64,000 bases of DNA from Euborellia annulipes (GCA_023213315.1 JAKCPI010005554.1:124001-188000), one strand, 5' to 3'; positions 33,575 to 44,454 are shown, counted from the stretch's first letter. The notes: a model not told the origin generated them from the sequence alone. Program-made: numbers and translations.

Positions 33575-33780
33575 TTTATTTAAAAGAAAGGCCACCAAAG
33601 GCCCCTGAGCGGCCCACGTCTTGTGGGTACGTGGATGGCGACCACGATCTGCCCGAGCTGTGACTGGCAGTCCTGTTCTTTACATTTCTGTTCCTTCTTT
33701 CTATATTTTCAACAGGCGTCAGACCGTGCGACAGGCCGGTCTGTTCTATTTCATCCGGTCGCAAAAAAAATAGACGTATT
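33575..33780 (-). repeat. CTTCTTCTTCTT-family GC-rich repeat, copy 2
   Basis: Inverse of the repeat at 14665: GCCCCTGAGCGGCCCACG, GTACGTGGATGGCGACCACG, CAACAGGCGTCAGACCGTGC and GACAGGCCGGTCTG. The CTT tract itself is missing. It is preceded on plus by the SINE tail GATGCCGAAAAAGAAC (33523). The open frames of 70 and 97 aa across it are repeat-derived. Confidence 0.7.
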
Positions 33781-34394
33781 ATTTTCATATTTTAAAAAGA
33801 TGCAAACCAAAAATAAAAATAAAACAATAATTTTCAATTTTCTAACCTCCAACTACAATACTTCTAAACAATTGACAAATTCTAGTTATAATTTTAAATT
33901 TTCAAATTTTAAATAATGAAAGTTAGCCGCTCTAAGCGAACCAATAAAATTTCTTGAAATTATAATAACTATCAAACAATTTAAATAGCCTCAGATGCCG
34001 AAAAAGACATAAGCAAAAAGAAAAGCTTTTCATCAGAGAGGGATAAGACAATAATCAATAAAAACTTAATTTATAGTTAGCAAGTAAACGAAAGCTATGA
34101 GATGTGCTCTTAGTCACACTATATTTTTTTCTCCCACGGTCTGATTGTACAAAACAAAATAAAACATTATTGATTTAATGATTGTTTTTTTTTCATTGAA
34201 TATTTAGGTGAAAACTAACTAGAAAAAGAAAAGATTTAGATTATGAAGTGAATTTATTTTATTGATTTGAAAAGAGGGGGGGGGGAGGATATGAGATTTA
34301 TAGTTTGGTCCTGGAGGTTTTGTTTAAACAGATTCTCCTGATCGGTTGAGGTATTTTATGAGAGCCGGAGAATGAATTTGAAAAATATGAAATA
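33781..34394. other. AT-rich spacer with SINE-tail fragment
   Basis: AGCCTCAGATGCCGAAAAAG at 33989 is a solo copy of the shared SINE tail. A G10 run lies near 34276. No gene. Confidence 0.45.
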
Positions 34395-34935
34395 CATCAG
34401 AAAAGTGTACTTCAAACAATTTTCACGAAAAATTTTACTGACATACTTTTTAAAAAGCATCTATAAAATAGTTGATTTATATGAATTTTAATCTAAAAAG
34501 AAAAATATTTATTTTCTCTTACAATGGCAATCATCCTACCTTTTTTCTATGAAGTATTAGAGTAAAGTGTGCTTCAAAAGATTTCAACGGCAAAATGAGA
34601 ATATACATTTTAAAAAACATGTAAAAAATAATTGATTTATGAATTTTAAACAAAATCGTTGTAACGAATTTTGAGAAAACCAAAAAAAAAAACTGAAAAA
34701 GTACATCTGTAAAGTACTAGTACTTTTTGGCCGATTTTGTTTAAAAGTTTATTTTCGCGACTTAGGGGGGTGCCTACCTTAAATATAAAATTTTAACCTC
34801 GTATCTCATTTCCTTTATGCTTAAAAATGCCCACACACAGACCAATATGCGGGACCCATTTTTTTGGACTCAGGGGACCTCAAGACAGAATTTTTGACAT
34901 GATCGCAATACTTCTCTCACTATATATTTCATACA
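34395..34935 (-). repeat. Family A repeat, copy h, with partial internal duplication
   Basis: Contains the CAAAATCGTTGTAACG, GTACTAGTACTTTTTGGCCG and GGACTCAGGGGACCTCAAG blocks on plus and ends near the left-end hairpin at 34930. The AAGTGT(A/G)CTTCAAA block is present twice (34400 and 34565). The first is of the TTCACGAAAAATTTTACTG type and the second of the CGGCAAAATGAG type, suggesting two subfamilies joined together. Confidence 0.8.
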
Positions 34936-35009
34936 TACCTATATTGAAAATTGTGAATGTGTATAGAATATACAGACAAGTCATTGATATATTTAACCAT
35001 TTGTATGTT

Positions 35010-35090
35010 TTTTTATTGGAATCGAACCCAGGAATTCCAGTCTTACGGTATCGGTGTGCTACTCTTTGCACCTCGATCAACATATGAGAA
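35010..35090 (-). mobile_element. tRNA-like SINE head
   Basis: The minus strand reads GATCGAGGTGCAAAGAGTAG (weak A box) and CCTGGGTTCGATTCCAAT (strong B box). An 86-aa frame on each strand overlaps it and is not credible. The downstream body is not recognisable. Confidence 0.5.
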
Positions 35091-36289
35091 GTAACTAGTT
35101 TTTTATTTATTTTTTTTTTTTTCAATGTATAAAATCTCATGAAAAGGTTTAAGGCTAGGTTTCGTTTTTGGAAAAATTAATTTAAGGTGCCTTGAACTAA
35201 AAAAATCCTAAATGTATAAAATTTAATTATCCTTTAAATAATTAAAATTCATTAAACTTTGAAGAGGAAATCAAGATGCTAAAGAAGTTATTTTGAAAAA
35301 AGAGACACTATGGAGGATAGTTAAGAGGATTCTACCAAAGTCGAGCTACGCAAAAATAAGCATAATGTATAAAGCATTGAGTTGATTTATCTATATTTTT
35401 TTGTTTTGTTTAATTTGTTTAATTAAAATTTTCTATTCGTAAACTCAAATAAAAAAAAGTGAAAGAGAGATAAAAAAAGAAGGGGAGTTCTCCAGATATT
35501 CCTACCCCCACAATATGTCAAAATACTCTCGACAGAGTTCTACAAAAGAGATAGATAGAGAGATACAGATAGTCTTCACTTATTTAGCCTCTTATCTCCC
35601 TGTCAAACGCTGATCCTAGTAAAGGAAAGGAGGAGATTTTGTTTATTTATTTCACATGCATGACTTTAGAAGAGTAATTTAAAAAAGACAAAATACTAAA
35701 TAAATATTTGTTTAAATATTTAATAAAGGAAAAAATTTTGATATTTTATTTCTCTAAATTTCTAACTTGCTGAAATACAGTAAATATATTTTATTTTTAG
35801 TTGGTTAATAAAATACTTATAGGCTCTATTTGTATTTTCGATTAATTAATTAATTAAAAATATTTATTTATTCTTATGAAAATATAGCAGATTAATTACA
35901 CTGTTAAAAATTCTCAAGAAAACTTCATATACAAGTATAGAAACTCTGTTTCATAAATTGTTTATGAATATATATGAGAAAGTTCAATTTGTTGCCAACC
36001 TAACAAATTTCTTGTATATTTTAAAATTAATTATTTTGGTAAAAATTGTTAATTTTAATTTGAATTTTTATAGCTATTTAGTTGAATTACTTTATAAAAA
36101 TTATTTAATTAGTATGATTTTAATATACTTCATAAATATATAAATAGTTTAGAGCGCGAATTTCAAACCAGAATTTAATAAATTTAGATTTGTGAAATAT
36201 ATTTTAAAAGAATAATTTCAAGTTTCCTTAAAATAATTATAAAATAATATTAATAAAAATTCCTTGAGGTAGTCAAGTTATTTGAGAAC
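35091..36289. other. Very AT-rich stretch, no gene
   Basis: Low-complexity AT sequence. A 61-aa frame at 35958-36143 is Ile/Leu/Asn-rich, as expected by chance. Confidence 0.5.
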
Positions 36290-36544
36290 GTTTAGACCAG
36301 TGGTTCTCACCTTGTCGCGGTACACTTTTAAATTTGGCGGCACACAAAGAAAAAGATGAGTTTAAAAGTTGGTAATTTGTTCATAAACTTTTATATTAAT
36401 TTTAATTCATATCCTGGGTATATTAATATTAACAAGTATATGAAAAACGATTGAAAATTCATATTTTTTTTTACAGTGTAGATGATAGGCTATTTTTTGA
36501 AAAGTAGCCTAATCGACCAGGACTTTAGATTTCGGAGCTTTAAT

Positions 36545-36675
36545 AATAAATAAAGTGTACTTCAAACGATTTCCACGAAAAATTTCACTGATATACTTTT
36601 TAAAAAGCATCAAAAAAATAGTTGAATTATGAATTTTAATCAAAATCGTTGGAGCGGAATTTGAGAAAATCGCAA
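36545..36675 (-). repeat. Family A repeat, copy i (fragment, variant subfamily)
   Basis: AAGTGTACTTCAAACGATTT, CACGAAAAATTTCACTGATA and TTTTAATCAAAATCGTTGG match the variant blocks at 34400 and 31900. Neither terminus is present. Confidence 0.7.
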
Positions 36676-36904
36676 TAGAAATTTAAGAAATAACTACAAA
36701 CTATTACTATAATTTGTACCACTATAAGCCTACTTTATTATTTTATTATGAGCCTTGCACCTGCACTCATGTTCATTAAAAGTTTTTTTAATGGCAAAGT
36801 TAGAATAAATTCTGAATTTTTTTTAAGGCAGATCTATCTCTCTGAATTTCAATGTATATTATTTGTGAATTTTTGATAACAGCATTATTGCAAATATAAT
36901 GAAC

Positions 36905-37230
36905 TGTCCGCTTAGTGACCTCTGCAGATGATTACGAGACGTTTCGAAATGTCGAGTCGGACTATCCTCGGATTACAAGGGCCGCAAATGATGGTAATGA
37001 ACTCGTATGTAATTTACCTCCTCGACATGCTGCCCTAGCTAAAGGTACGTGAGCTCACGCCCACGATGATGATAACCAGAAGAGAGCAGGCAGAAGCACA
37101 TGAGGCCTGAACCAAGGAACCTGGCGGCAAAACTCAAACGATTGCAATTGATTGAGCTGCAGAAGGTCAAAGACAAGAAGACACGAACAGCAACAACAAC
37201 CAACTTTCCTATCTCCCTTTTTACTTGATT
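36905..37230 (+). other. GC-richer block, hammerhead-like remnant and 49-codon frame
   Basis: 36925-36965 reads CTGCAGATGATTACGAGACG, TTTCGAAATGTCGAGTC: a CTGNNGA...GAAATGTC layout like a decayed hammerhead. At 37080-37230 a short frame in the phase of ATGAGGCCTGAACCAAGG encodes a Lys/Leu/Gln-rich run (LAAKLKRLQLIELQKVKDKK) before a stop. It is about 49 codons, too short to call. It may be a retroelement 3' end or a degenerate exon. Confidence 0.3.
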
Positions 37231-37379
37231 TTAAATGAAAAATAAAATAAAAGATATTAACAATTGGTACAGCTGCTTGCTATTTTTTATAAAAAAAAAT
37301 CAGGACAAAGATCTTTTTTGTCAAATGATAGACAACTGTTTGAGAAGAGATAAAATTTAATTATTAATATTACTAAGTG

Positions 37380-37545
37380 GGTTTGTAAAAGATAGAATTT
37401 TTTCAATCAACGTCCAAATACACTATGAATTAGCCTGTCAACAGATAAGGACAATTTGGGAGATGGGCTTATGTTTATGATTGGGCAAAATTGCGCCCCC
37501 TGGACGCAAACCAGAACCTTCGACATGCGGACTACCTTTATCCTA
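37380..37545 (-). mobile_element. tRNA-derived SINE ('GTCCAGGGGGCG' family), copy 2
   Basis: The minus strand reads GGATAAAGGTAGTCCGCATG, then GGTTCTGGTTTGCGTCCAGG (B box changed from GGTTCGACTCC), GGGGCGCAATTTTGCCCAAT and the body ATTGGACGTTGATTGAAA-like segment seen at 42900. The A-box region (AGCTAGGATAAAGG) is plausible. Confidence 0.65.
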
Positions 37546-37767
37546 GCTCCCTAATATTAATTGCTAATAGGATTAATTTCAAAAGCTAGGAGTTTTCTAG
37601 TGAGTTTGTAATTGAAAACCAAATATCCTTTTAAAATAATATAATTTGCTAGATCAACGTTTATCACAAACCCTAGAGTTAGGCCAAAAATCTTAGGGTA
37701 CATTATTAAAATCAATAGTGATTTTGTGTGTCGTTTCAAATTTTTGTTTTATAAATAAAACTTTGTA

Positions 37768-38000
37768 CAGTGAGCGCCACAATTAATTCCCCACTTGATA
37801 GCTAGAGCCTTAAGTATATGGTATAGCATATGGAGTATAGTGAAATAATTTTAATGACCGAAATGGTAAAACGTAAAATCTGGAACAGATTAATTTATTT
37901 TACCTTTTGAAATTTAAAATTATTTCACCATTTGCCATTTATTATACTATATACTTAAGGCTAAAGCTATCAGGCGGGGACTTAATTGTGGCGCTCACTG
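37768..38000. mobile_element. Mariner-type MITE (CAGTGAGCGCCACAATTAAT), 233 bp
   Basis: Long inverted ends: CAGTGAGCGCCACAATTAAT against CTTAATTGTGGCGCTCACTG. Subterminal GAGCCTTAAGTATATGGTAT is mirrored by ATATACTTAAGGC. TA flanks both sides (37766-37767, 38001-38002). It is non-coding. Confidence 0.92.
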
Positions 38001-38136
38001 TACAATATACAGCCAGATAGGTTGTATTATATAGGCTTTAGTGAGTTGGTAAATTTAGAGAATATTAAGAAAACCTTAGAATTTTATTTTTTCCTGCATT
38101 TGATCATTTGGCACACCACATCTCTTTAATTTAGAC

Positions 38137-39070
38137 CGAGTATAGGGTGTTATTTATACAGAGCACCACTCTTATGTTCCTTCAAATGTATGCAAGTGTT
38201 ATTTATTTTATTTTGGGGATACGTTTATATGTAAAAAAAACGTTTCTTTTATTTAAATTTTCCGAACGATCGAAAAAAAACATTAAAAGAAACTAACTAG
38301 CTAAGAATACCGCACATATTAGGGTACTGTAGTTATTTTCATGTACTCTTTTGAGTGTTGTTCTACAATTAAAAAAAAAAAATCATGCTCTTATAGTTTC
38401 TGAGATATTTTGGTGCCGACAAAAGACAGAGTATTGAAAGTTATATACCGGGTATATAAATACAGTATATAGATTAAACAAAATAAATTTTCAATGTTTT
38501 TTGGGATAAGTGGGGGTGTGTGTAAATTCACCAGATATGTTTATTTATATTAATAAAAATTGCTGTACGTTATGCGAGGGTCCGTTGTAGGCGGCTTTAG
38601 CCAGCTGGAGGGGTGTCTACGGAAGGGGGGGGGGCTACTAGGTACTTAGTACAAATTTGCCAAGATTCGTCCTTATGCGATGTGTGGTTTCAGAGGTATG
38701 AGCAAATTAAAAAACTGCACATACAATAAATACAAACACAAATATTAAAAATTTTTTTACATTTCCGTGTTCTTTTTAAAAAATAAATAAAAAATTTGAA
38801 GTTAAATTTTTCACGATCATAATATATTCACCATTATATATAAATAGTTAAGGAATTTAATTCAAATGTTAAATATTTAATTTTTACAAACTTTAGGCAA
38901 TTTAATATTTTTCATTTTGGTTTGAAAAAAATTATATCAAATGCCAGTTTATTGATGGATTTAAATGTAGATGTTTTATTGCCAAAGGGCAATTCAGTTG
39001 CCCAGGCATTGCTATTCGGAATATTTTATTTGCAAATGATGCTTTTTGTATGGAGAAAGTAATCGATATT

Positions 39071-39104
<34 letters not shown>

Positions 39105-39329
39105 CGAGATAAACAATAAAGTGTAATTAAATATTACAAAAAAAAAAAAAAACTTAAACTTGTATTCATATTATTTTCATAATTAAAATCATTATGAAAA
39201 TAATTTACTAGTCTATCAGTTCAGTTAAAATTGAAGTATATTTCTGCTCTTTGCCGTTGTTTATCAAAATTTCTATACTTTTTACTAATAACAGATAACA
39301 GATTAAAGCTTTTGTAGTTTGTATTATTA
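38137..39329. other. AT-rich stretch, A-runs, no gene
   Basis: A GC-richer patch at 38570-38640 (TGTAGGCGGCTTTAGCCAGC plus a G10 run) may be a MITE end. A27-type and A15-type runs lie at about 39078 and 39138. No coding potential. Confidence 0.45.
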
Positions 39330-39495
39330 TTATTAGAGTTTTTAATTATAGACCACATTTGGTATTTATTATTTATTAAAAATATAAATAACGAACTGAA
39401 TTCAGTTCGCTTAAGTCCCAGTAAGCGCACAGTATTTGAAACTCCAGGATAAAAAGTCGAAACGTTGTACAGTATTTATATTTTTAATTACCAAT
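39330..39495. mobile_element. Foldback element (GACCACATTTGG family), copy 2, rearranged
   Basis: GAGTTTTTAATTATAGACCA, ATTAAAAATATAAATA and AAAGTCGAAACGTTGTACAG match the element at 9850, but one arm is replaced by CGAACTGAATTCAGTTCG, a separate short palindrome. The GAAACGTT segment is a remnant of the hammerhead-like motif. Confidence 0.5.
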
Positions 39496-40009
39496 TAAAG
39501 TAAATTTTATATAATTTTTTAAGTAATTTGTAAGTTTTCTTCTCTGCCTAGCAAGTGCTGATAAATGTAATGATGATAAATAAAACTATTCGATTAAAAA
39601 TACTTTTATTAGTTACATATTTTTCTGCAAAGTAAGAATACCACCCTAATGACGAAAATACAATTCAACAATATAACTCTAATTCAACTTAGTGAAAATA
39701 ATTGTTATAAATCCATAATCACTTTTGTTATTTATTGAGATAATATTTGATATTTATTTAATTTGATTAATTAATTAATCGACTTTCGTTGGTTGCTTTT
39801 TGACTAAACCAATAAAAGGTGTCAGCTTTTCTAATTTAAGAAGTGGGGCTCCGCCCCGCTCCGCTCACTTAATCAATGACACCGAAGACATCATTTTGTC
39901 CTGAATCACGCTTTCATAAGCCTCGGCTTTCTATTCTCTAATATGTCCTTCCTACTATTCTTAGGCCTAACTAATAAATCGACATTCAAATAGACGAATG
40001 GAAAAAAAA
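39496..40009. other. Spacer, no gene
   Basis: AT-rich with a small GGGGCTCCGCCCCGCTCCGC patch at 39845, a repeat-like phrase without a partner here. Confidence 0.35.
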
Positions 40010-40480
40010 AAACTGATCAGTTGTGCAGTCCAGTTAAAGCAATTTACTGAAAAAGGGACACGAAGAGTTAGGCACTTTTTCACGGTTGGCTTCAGTTTAA
40101 ATGCATACGTCATCGAAACGTTATTGTCGAGTGTTCAGGCCAATCAGGAACAAAGCGCAAGTTCCAGTGATTGCGTTGCCAGCAGGTCGGAACCCTTCTG
40201 CAGACCAAGAAGCTTGAGCCCAGAGCCAAGACGAAAAACGAAAGACGAACAACTCTGAGAAAGAGAGTCACGCCAATGGCAGTGTGTGAACAACGGACTG
40301 ACCCTTGCGTGGTCCAAGGGTCAACAAGCATGCAATTAATTTCCGGTTTCTACGCAAAACTGTATCGGACCGATAATAGAGGTCATGCTCACAATTGAAT
40401 CGGATTGGGATCACTGACCAAGTCACACACGAATTCACTATTCACGGTTTCCAAATTGTTAATTAGCACCACCAATCATG
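40010..40480. other. Mixed-complexity island (candidate exon or regulatory DNA)
   Basis: About 470 bp of balanced composition not matching the repeats here. Three overlapping frames of 86, 73 and 75 aa on both strands (39998-40258, 40110-40331, 40171-40398) conflict and lack domains. Motifs such as GCATGCAATTAATTTCCGG and TATCGGACCGATA (a perfect short palindrome) suggest possible regulatory DNA. No splice pair is convincing. Confidence 0.35.
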
Positions 40481-40814
40481 CGGTTAAGACAAATCTTACT
40501 TGTAAATTCTTCTTTGAGGCTGCAGGAATCGCTAAAATCGGGAATCGGGCTTCTAACTCTATTAAAGATGTAAAAAAAAAACATTATTATTATCGAGTTT
40601 TGAAATTCGATTGGAACTATATTTTAAATCTTGCCTATTAAAAATAGAAAAGGGATATTATTTAAATAATGATATCAAAAAAATTGAAGATTTTCTCAAT
40701 ATTTTCATAGCTTGAAACTAATATTATTATATACAAATTTGTCTTAAACATTTTGGTAATAAGCTTATATCAAGTATATTTATATTTTCTGAATTCCCTC
40801 TTATATGTTTTAAT

Positions 40815-41120
40815 TAGGGTCCGACCGAAACAAGATTTTCAGCCGAAACCGAATATTCGGCCTCAATCTTAGTTTCGGCCGAAACCGTAACCGAAACCGA
40901 AACTTGTATTTCCTATAAGAAATTGATATCATTTTACCTTTTTTTTAGGGAGACTAAATTTTTTTCTCCCACAAGTGCAAATCATTTGACCTTTTTTTTG
41001 CATGCGAGTCTCATCCCATCTTCTCAGACTCAGGTTTCGGCTAATTTTTGACCGAAACCAGGATTTTTGGCCGAAACTGGCCGAAACCGTAACCGAAACC
41101 GAATATTCGCTCGGTTCCTA
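40815..41120. mobile_element. hAT-type MITE (TAGGGTCCGACCGAAAC end), 306 bp
   Basis: A perfect 8-bp duplication GTTTTAAT (40807-40814 and 41121-41128) flanks TAGGGTCCGACCGA at the left and CTCGGTTCCTA at the right. Both flanking regions are rich in GCCGAAACCG repeats, and CCGAATATTCGG is present near the left end. It is non-coding. Confidence 0.93.
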
Positions 41121-41128
41121 GTTTTAAT

Positions 41129-41816
41129 ATTTTTTTCAAAATAAGGTCTTCATCTTTTAGAATAAAGCTGAAATTTTATTTTTTTTTAAGAGTTTGTATT
41201 TTTCTTAAAATTTTTTTGTAATTTAAGCATGTCTTTTGTTTGGAGATAAGAAAGGGGTTGAATCTGTTAATTTCTAGAGCCAATTGTCAATTATACTTAT
41301 TATATGTATATTGTTTAGAAGGAAATGTTAAGTTATTTTCCATATTATTTGTGAGATTGCTTTTAATGAAAATATTGGTAACACATGGCGGAAGTGCGGT
41401 AGGGACGCTTGCGCTTGTCTAGCGGCCAACGCACGAGCCTCTTCTTGATACAATAACATTATTGAATTTAATAAGCACGATTTGAGATCCTGAGCAGATA
41501 AAAAAGCAACGAGAGAGACAATCCTTAGGATGTCATGAGAATGATTAGTGCAATTTTCCTGGACACGTAATTTTAAAAAGAAATTTTATAAATAGGATTT
41601 CGCTAGTTTTTTTTTTTTAATAAGATCTTGAAGAAAAATTTGGCAAATTAGAAAAGAGAATTCTTTTTTTTTTTTGAGAGCAAAGAATATTTGCATTAAA
41701 TCCCTATTTCGGAATCGGTATATTGAAGGATCGAGGGAAGAAGCAAGTTGACCCGTCGCCCGGCCTGACATTCGCTGAGAAGAGAGGCGTGATGGGTATT
41801 AGAAGAAATGACAGAC
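41129..41816. other. AT-rich spacer with GC-rich repeat crumbs
   Basis: 41390-41440 (GGAAGTGCGGTAGGGACGCT) and 41748-41775 (ACCCGTCGCCCGGCCTGAC) resemble pieces of the GC-rich repeat at 14665. A 60-aa plus-strand frame (41240-41422) has no domain. Confidence 0.35.
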
Positions 41817-41819
41817 TTA

Positions 41820-42287
41820 GGGTCCGTTGCTTCACTTCTAGTTAACTAGTAAACTTATCCGACCGATAGTAAATCATCGCTATAGTAAACAAGAACACGC
41901 TTAGCTTTCGACTTAAAATTGCGTTTTACTTTTTTTTTACATATAATCCGAGTTAAATGGAAAGTTTTGTGAAGTTAGCAACTTAATAAAGGCATCATTT
42001 ATAAAATTATTAAAATTAAAATTAAGTAAAAAAATATTAAAAATTAAAATAATTAGAGCGAATTAATTTTTTAACAAAAATTTTAAAATTTCCAAAAAAT
42101 AAATAAACAATGCTTGTGTTTCTAATTTCATCCCTTATACCGAACTTTGGGTTTTAGTTAACAAACTACGATCTAGGCTCTTATTTAATTATATGATTAG
42201 CTTAACTAGATGTGAAAAACTCGAAAGTTATAGTCAACTAGCTTATCTGAAGGAAACCTACTTAATTAGAAGTGAAGTAACCGGCCC
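41820..42287. mobile_element. PIF/Harbinger-type MITE, copy 3 (468 bp, fullest)
   Basis: Ends GGGTCCGTTGCTTCACTTCT and AGAAGTGAAGTAACCGGCCC, with TTA on both sides (41817-41819, 42288-42290). It contains the blocks missing from copy 1, such as ACTCGAAAGTTATAGTCAAC. A second internal AACTAG/TTATCYGA pair near each end extends the inverted repeat to about 60 bp. Confidence 0.88.
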
Positions 42288-42417
42288 TTAGCTCGGGTAG
42301 CTTGTGTAGTTCATTTATGAAATGCATTTAGTGAAAATTATATTTTATATAATGATTAAATGTCCCTTTCGATAAAATAATATTAATTATATAAAAAGAA
42401 TAAATGTAACCAAAATA

Positions 42418-42712
42418 CTTTCTCTCTCATATATTTCATATATGGACCCTGTTACGCATTGGTGTGTCAAGCGCCAGGTACCGAGTTTTGAGAAAATTAA
42501 CATAAAGTTTTTTGTTTTCATTGGATTATATATAATTTTTTTTGTCAATTGTGCAAGTAACATTAAATATAAATTTTTTTAGGACATATTTCATAAAAAA
42601 TACTATTAATTATAGCATTTGAAACAATATTCCGTGCTTAACTCAATTTTTAATTTTTTTGGCGCTTGACACACTAATGCGTAACAGGGTCCATATAGGG
42701 TAAGAGAAAGTA
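42418..42712. repeat. ACTTTCTCT mini-palindrome split by a Tc1-type MITE
   Basis: ACTTTCTCTCTCATATATTT precedes the MITE at 42441, and GGGTAAGAGAAAGTAAA follows it. Removing one TA and the MITE gives the same short palindrome found intact at 45205-45242 and at 62555-62595. It is the isolated terminal hairpin of family A. Confidence 0.7.
42441..42695. mobile_element. Tc1/mariner-type MITE (TATGGACCCTG), copy 2
   Basis: Same family as 12039: ends TATGGACCCTGTTACGCATT and ATGCGTAACAGGGTCCATA, with TA at 42439-42440 and 42696-42697. Interior GTTTTTTGTTTTCATTGGAT and TAGGACATATTTCAT are shared. This is one of the better preserved copies. Confidence 0.9.
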
Positions 42713-42769
42713 AAAATAAAAAACAATTAGAATATTCTAAATAAAGATAACATATTTGCGAGATAAGTT

Positions 42770-42985
42770 TATATTTGATTGGGCAAAAATTGCGCCCCTG
42801 GAGTCGAACCAGGACCTAATTGGGCCGACGACTTAGGATAAAGGTAGTCAATCGGGCGTGGAAGTCCTGGTTCGACTCCAGGGGGCGCAATATATTGACT
42901 GGCTTATTTACAGACTATTTGAGCGTTGATTGAAAAAAAATCCATCTCTTTTCCAACAAAGCTCTACCTAGTTAAATCTAATTAA
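42770..42985. mobile_element. tRNA-derived SINE, two heads in inverted arrangement
   Basis: TTGCGCCCCTGGAGTCGAAC (B box on minus) and GTCCTGGTTCGACTCCAGGG (B box on plus) face each other, forming a T-arm-sized inverted repeat around AGGTAGTCAATCGGGCGTGG. The shared SINE body ATATTGACTGGCTTATT, GAGCGTTGATTGAAAAA and AAAGCTCTACCTAGTTAAA follows on plus. It may be a recombinant of two copies. Confidence 0.65.
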
Positions 42986-43499
42986 ATCCTAATAGCACAC
43001 TCTGAACAAACGACTCACTTAACGCACTTGTAACTCATAAAAAAAACTGGATCTTGCGATATATGGGCCTGATCCACAAGAAAAAAACGGAGATAAAAAT
43101 AATACGTCTTCACACATGAAAAATTCTCACATCGAAAATTTAAAAAGTGTTAGTAAAAAAATTTTGTATAAATTAATTCATAATTAGTTTGAAATTTATA
43201 TGTTGAAGATTTTCGTTACTATTTAGGAGATAATCTAAATGCGTTAATTATTAAGAAACTGATAAAACTTAAATTTTCTTAAATATATAATTAATAATTA
43301 ATCTGAGTGGTGGGGAGAAAAGCTTCGTTGCGGCGATTCGCAAGAAAATCTCTCTGCTATTGAGATATTGATTTAAAACAGAGAAGGTTTAAAGATTTTC
43401 TCCTTTTTTTTTTAAGCCAACAATTATTTGATTTGCGTATTCGCGTGACTATCATTTAAATAATGTCAGAAGAAGAGAAATGTCTGGAATAAAAAAAAA

Positions 43500-43650
43500 A
43501 AAGTGAATGAAACAGGAATCGGTTTTCCGTCATCCATCAAGTAATAGGTGTGCTGGAGAGTATCGGACCCTCGGGACCATTCGTTAGGGACCAAGGGGTT
43601 GTCTGGAGTCTATTTAATAAGCCACTGACAGTAAAGGTTAGTGGAGAACA
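43500..43650. other. Mixed-complexity block, unassigned
   Basis: GGAATCGGTTTTCCGTCATC and ATCGGACCCTCGGGACCATT give a balanced composition with no repeat match here. It is too short to call an exon. Confidence 0.2.
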
Positions 43651-43869
43651 AATAAATATATACATATGACAGAAAATAAAATAAAGTATTTCATGCAGAA
43701 TATTTTGCTATCTTAAGAAACATTAAATCATTAGTATAATTAAGGAACTACTTTGTCTTATTATTTTCGTAATGTGGCCTCGGTAAATGGAAATATAGAC
43801 GCAAGCCAATTACTTATGATTGCTTTCTCAACATAATAGGGCAAGTTAAAATATTAAATACAAAAAGTA

Positions 43870-43985
43870 AAATCTATATATGTGTAATTCGCTAATGTCC
43901 GTCTGTCTGTCTGTCACGCTCTATTTGAGCAACTTCCTGTTGGAATTTCGGAGCCAAATTTTATATGCTTAAAGAGGACCTTGTA
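43870..43985 (+). mobile_element. Possible Helitron-like or LINE-tail repeat, second copy
   Basis: ATATATGTGTAATTCGCTAA, CTGTCTGTCTGTCACGCTC and TCGGAGCCAAATTTTATATG match the start of the repeat at 13451 but the copy lacks its palindromic end. Confidence 0.4.
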
Positions 43986-44454
43986 AGGATTACAGGAAAA
44001 TTATTTTCGTTTTGAACTTTTTGAGTTATTAATTTTTGAAGTTACTATTTCTTCTATACGAAATGTATGAAAGAAATTTATTTATTGTGTATTAATGAAA
44101 ATTTTTTTATTTATTTTTGATAATTTAAAATAAAAACAATAAATTCTCTATTATTAATAATATTTTCAATATTAGTTTTTATTTACTTTTATTTCCTTTA
44201 CAATGAGACCTTTAAGAATTCGTTCCATTGTCAGTGAATGATAATGAAAAGCTCATCTATTCCCATAGGAATTTTTTTTTTTTTGTATTTGTTTAAAGCC
44301 TTTTTCGGCATCTGAGGCCCGTTCCTAAATAATTTCAGTTGAGTGGTGTCCAATTCAATTGAAGAAAATTTAATTAAATTTTCATAGAATTATAGATAAA
44401 TATTTATAAATAACACAGGTTAAATTTCAAGTTTTTTTTTTTTTTAATTTTTAG
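43986..44454. other. AT-rich spacer with SINE-tail fragment
   Basis: Minus-strand CCTCAGATGCCGAAAAAGGC (44299-44320) is a solo copy of the shared SINE tail. The rest is AT-rich. Confidence 0.45.

Larger units (their letters stand above)
36298..38128. mobile_element. Possible composite hAT-like element (1.8 kb)
   Basis: The left end CAGTGGTTCTCACCTTGTCG with GCGGTACACTTTTAAATTTG is typical of short hAT elements. The right part has TTTGGCACACCACA. The flanking octamers GTTTAGAC (36290-36297) and ATTTAGAC (38129-38136) match at 7 of 8. The extreme right end is eroded. Inside lie a family A fragment, a GC-richer block, a SINE and a mariner MITE, so the length reflects later insertions. Confidence 0.45.

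Noticed and set aside
39440..39475. Intact hammerhead at 39440
   Set aside because: Only AAAGTCGAAACGTTG remains; the CTGANGA half is absent.
39998..40398. Frames of 75-86 aa as exons
   Set aside because: Three frames on both strands overlap with no domain and no clear splice pair.
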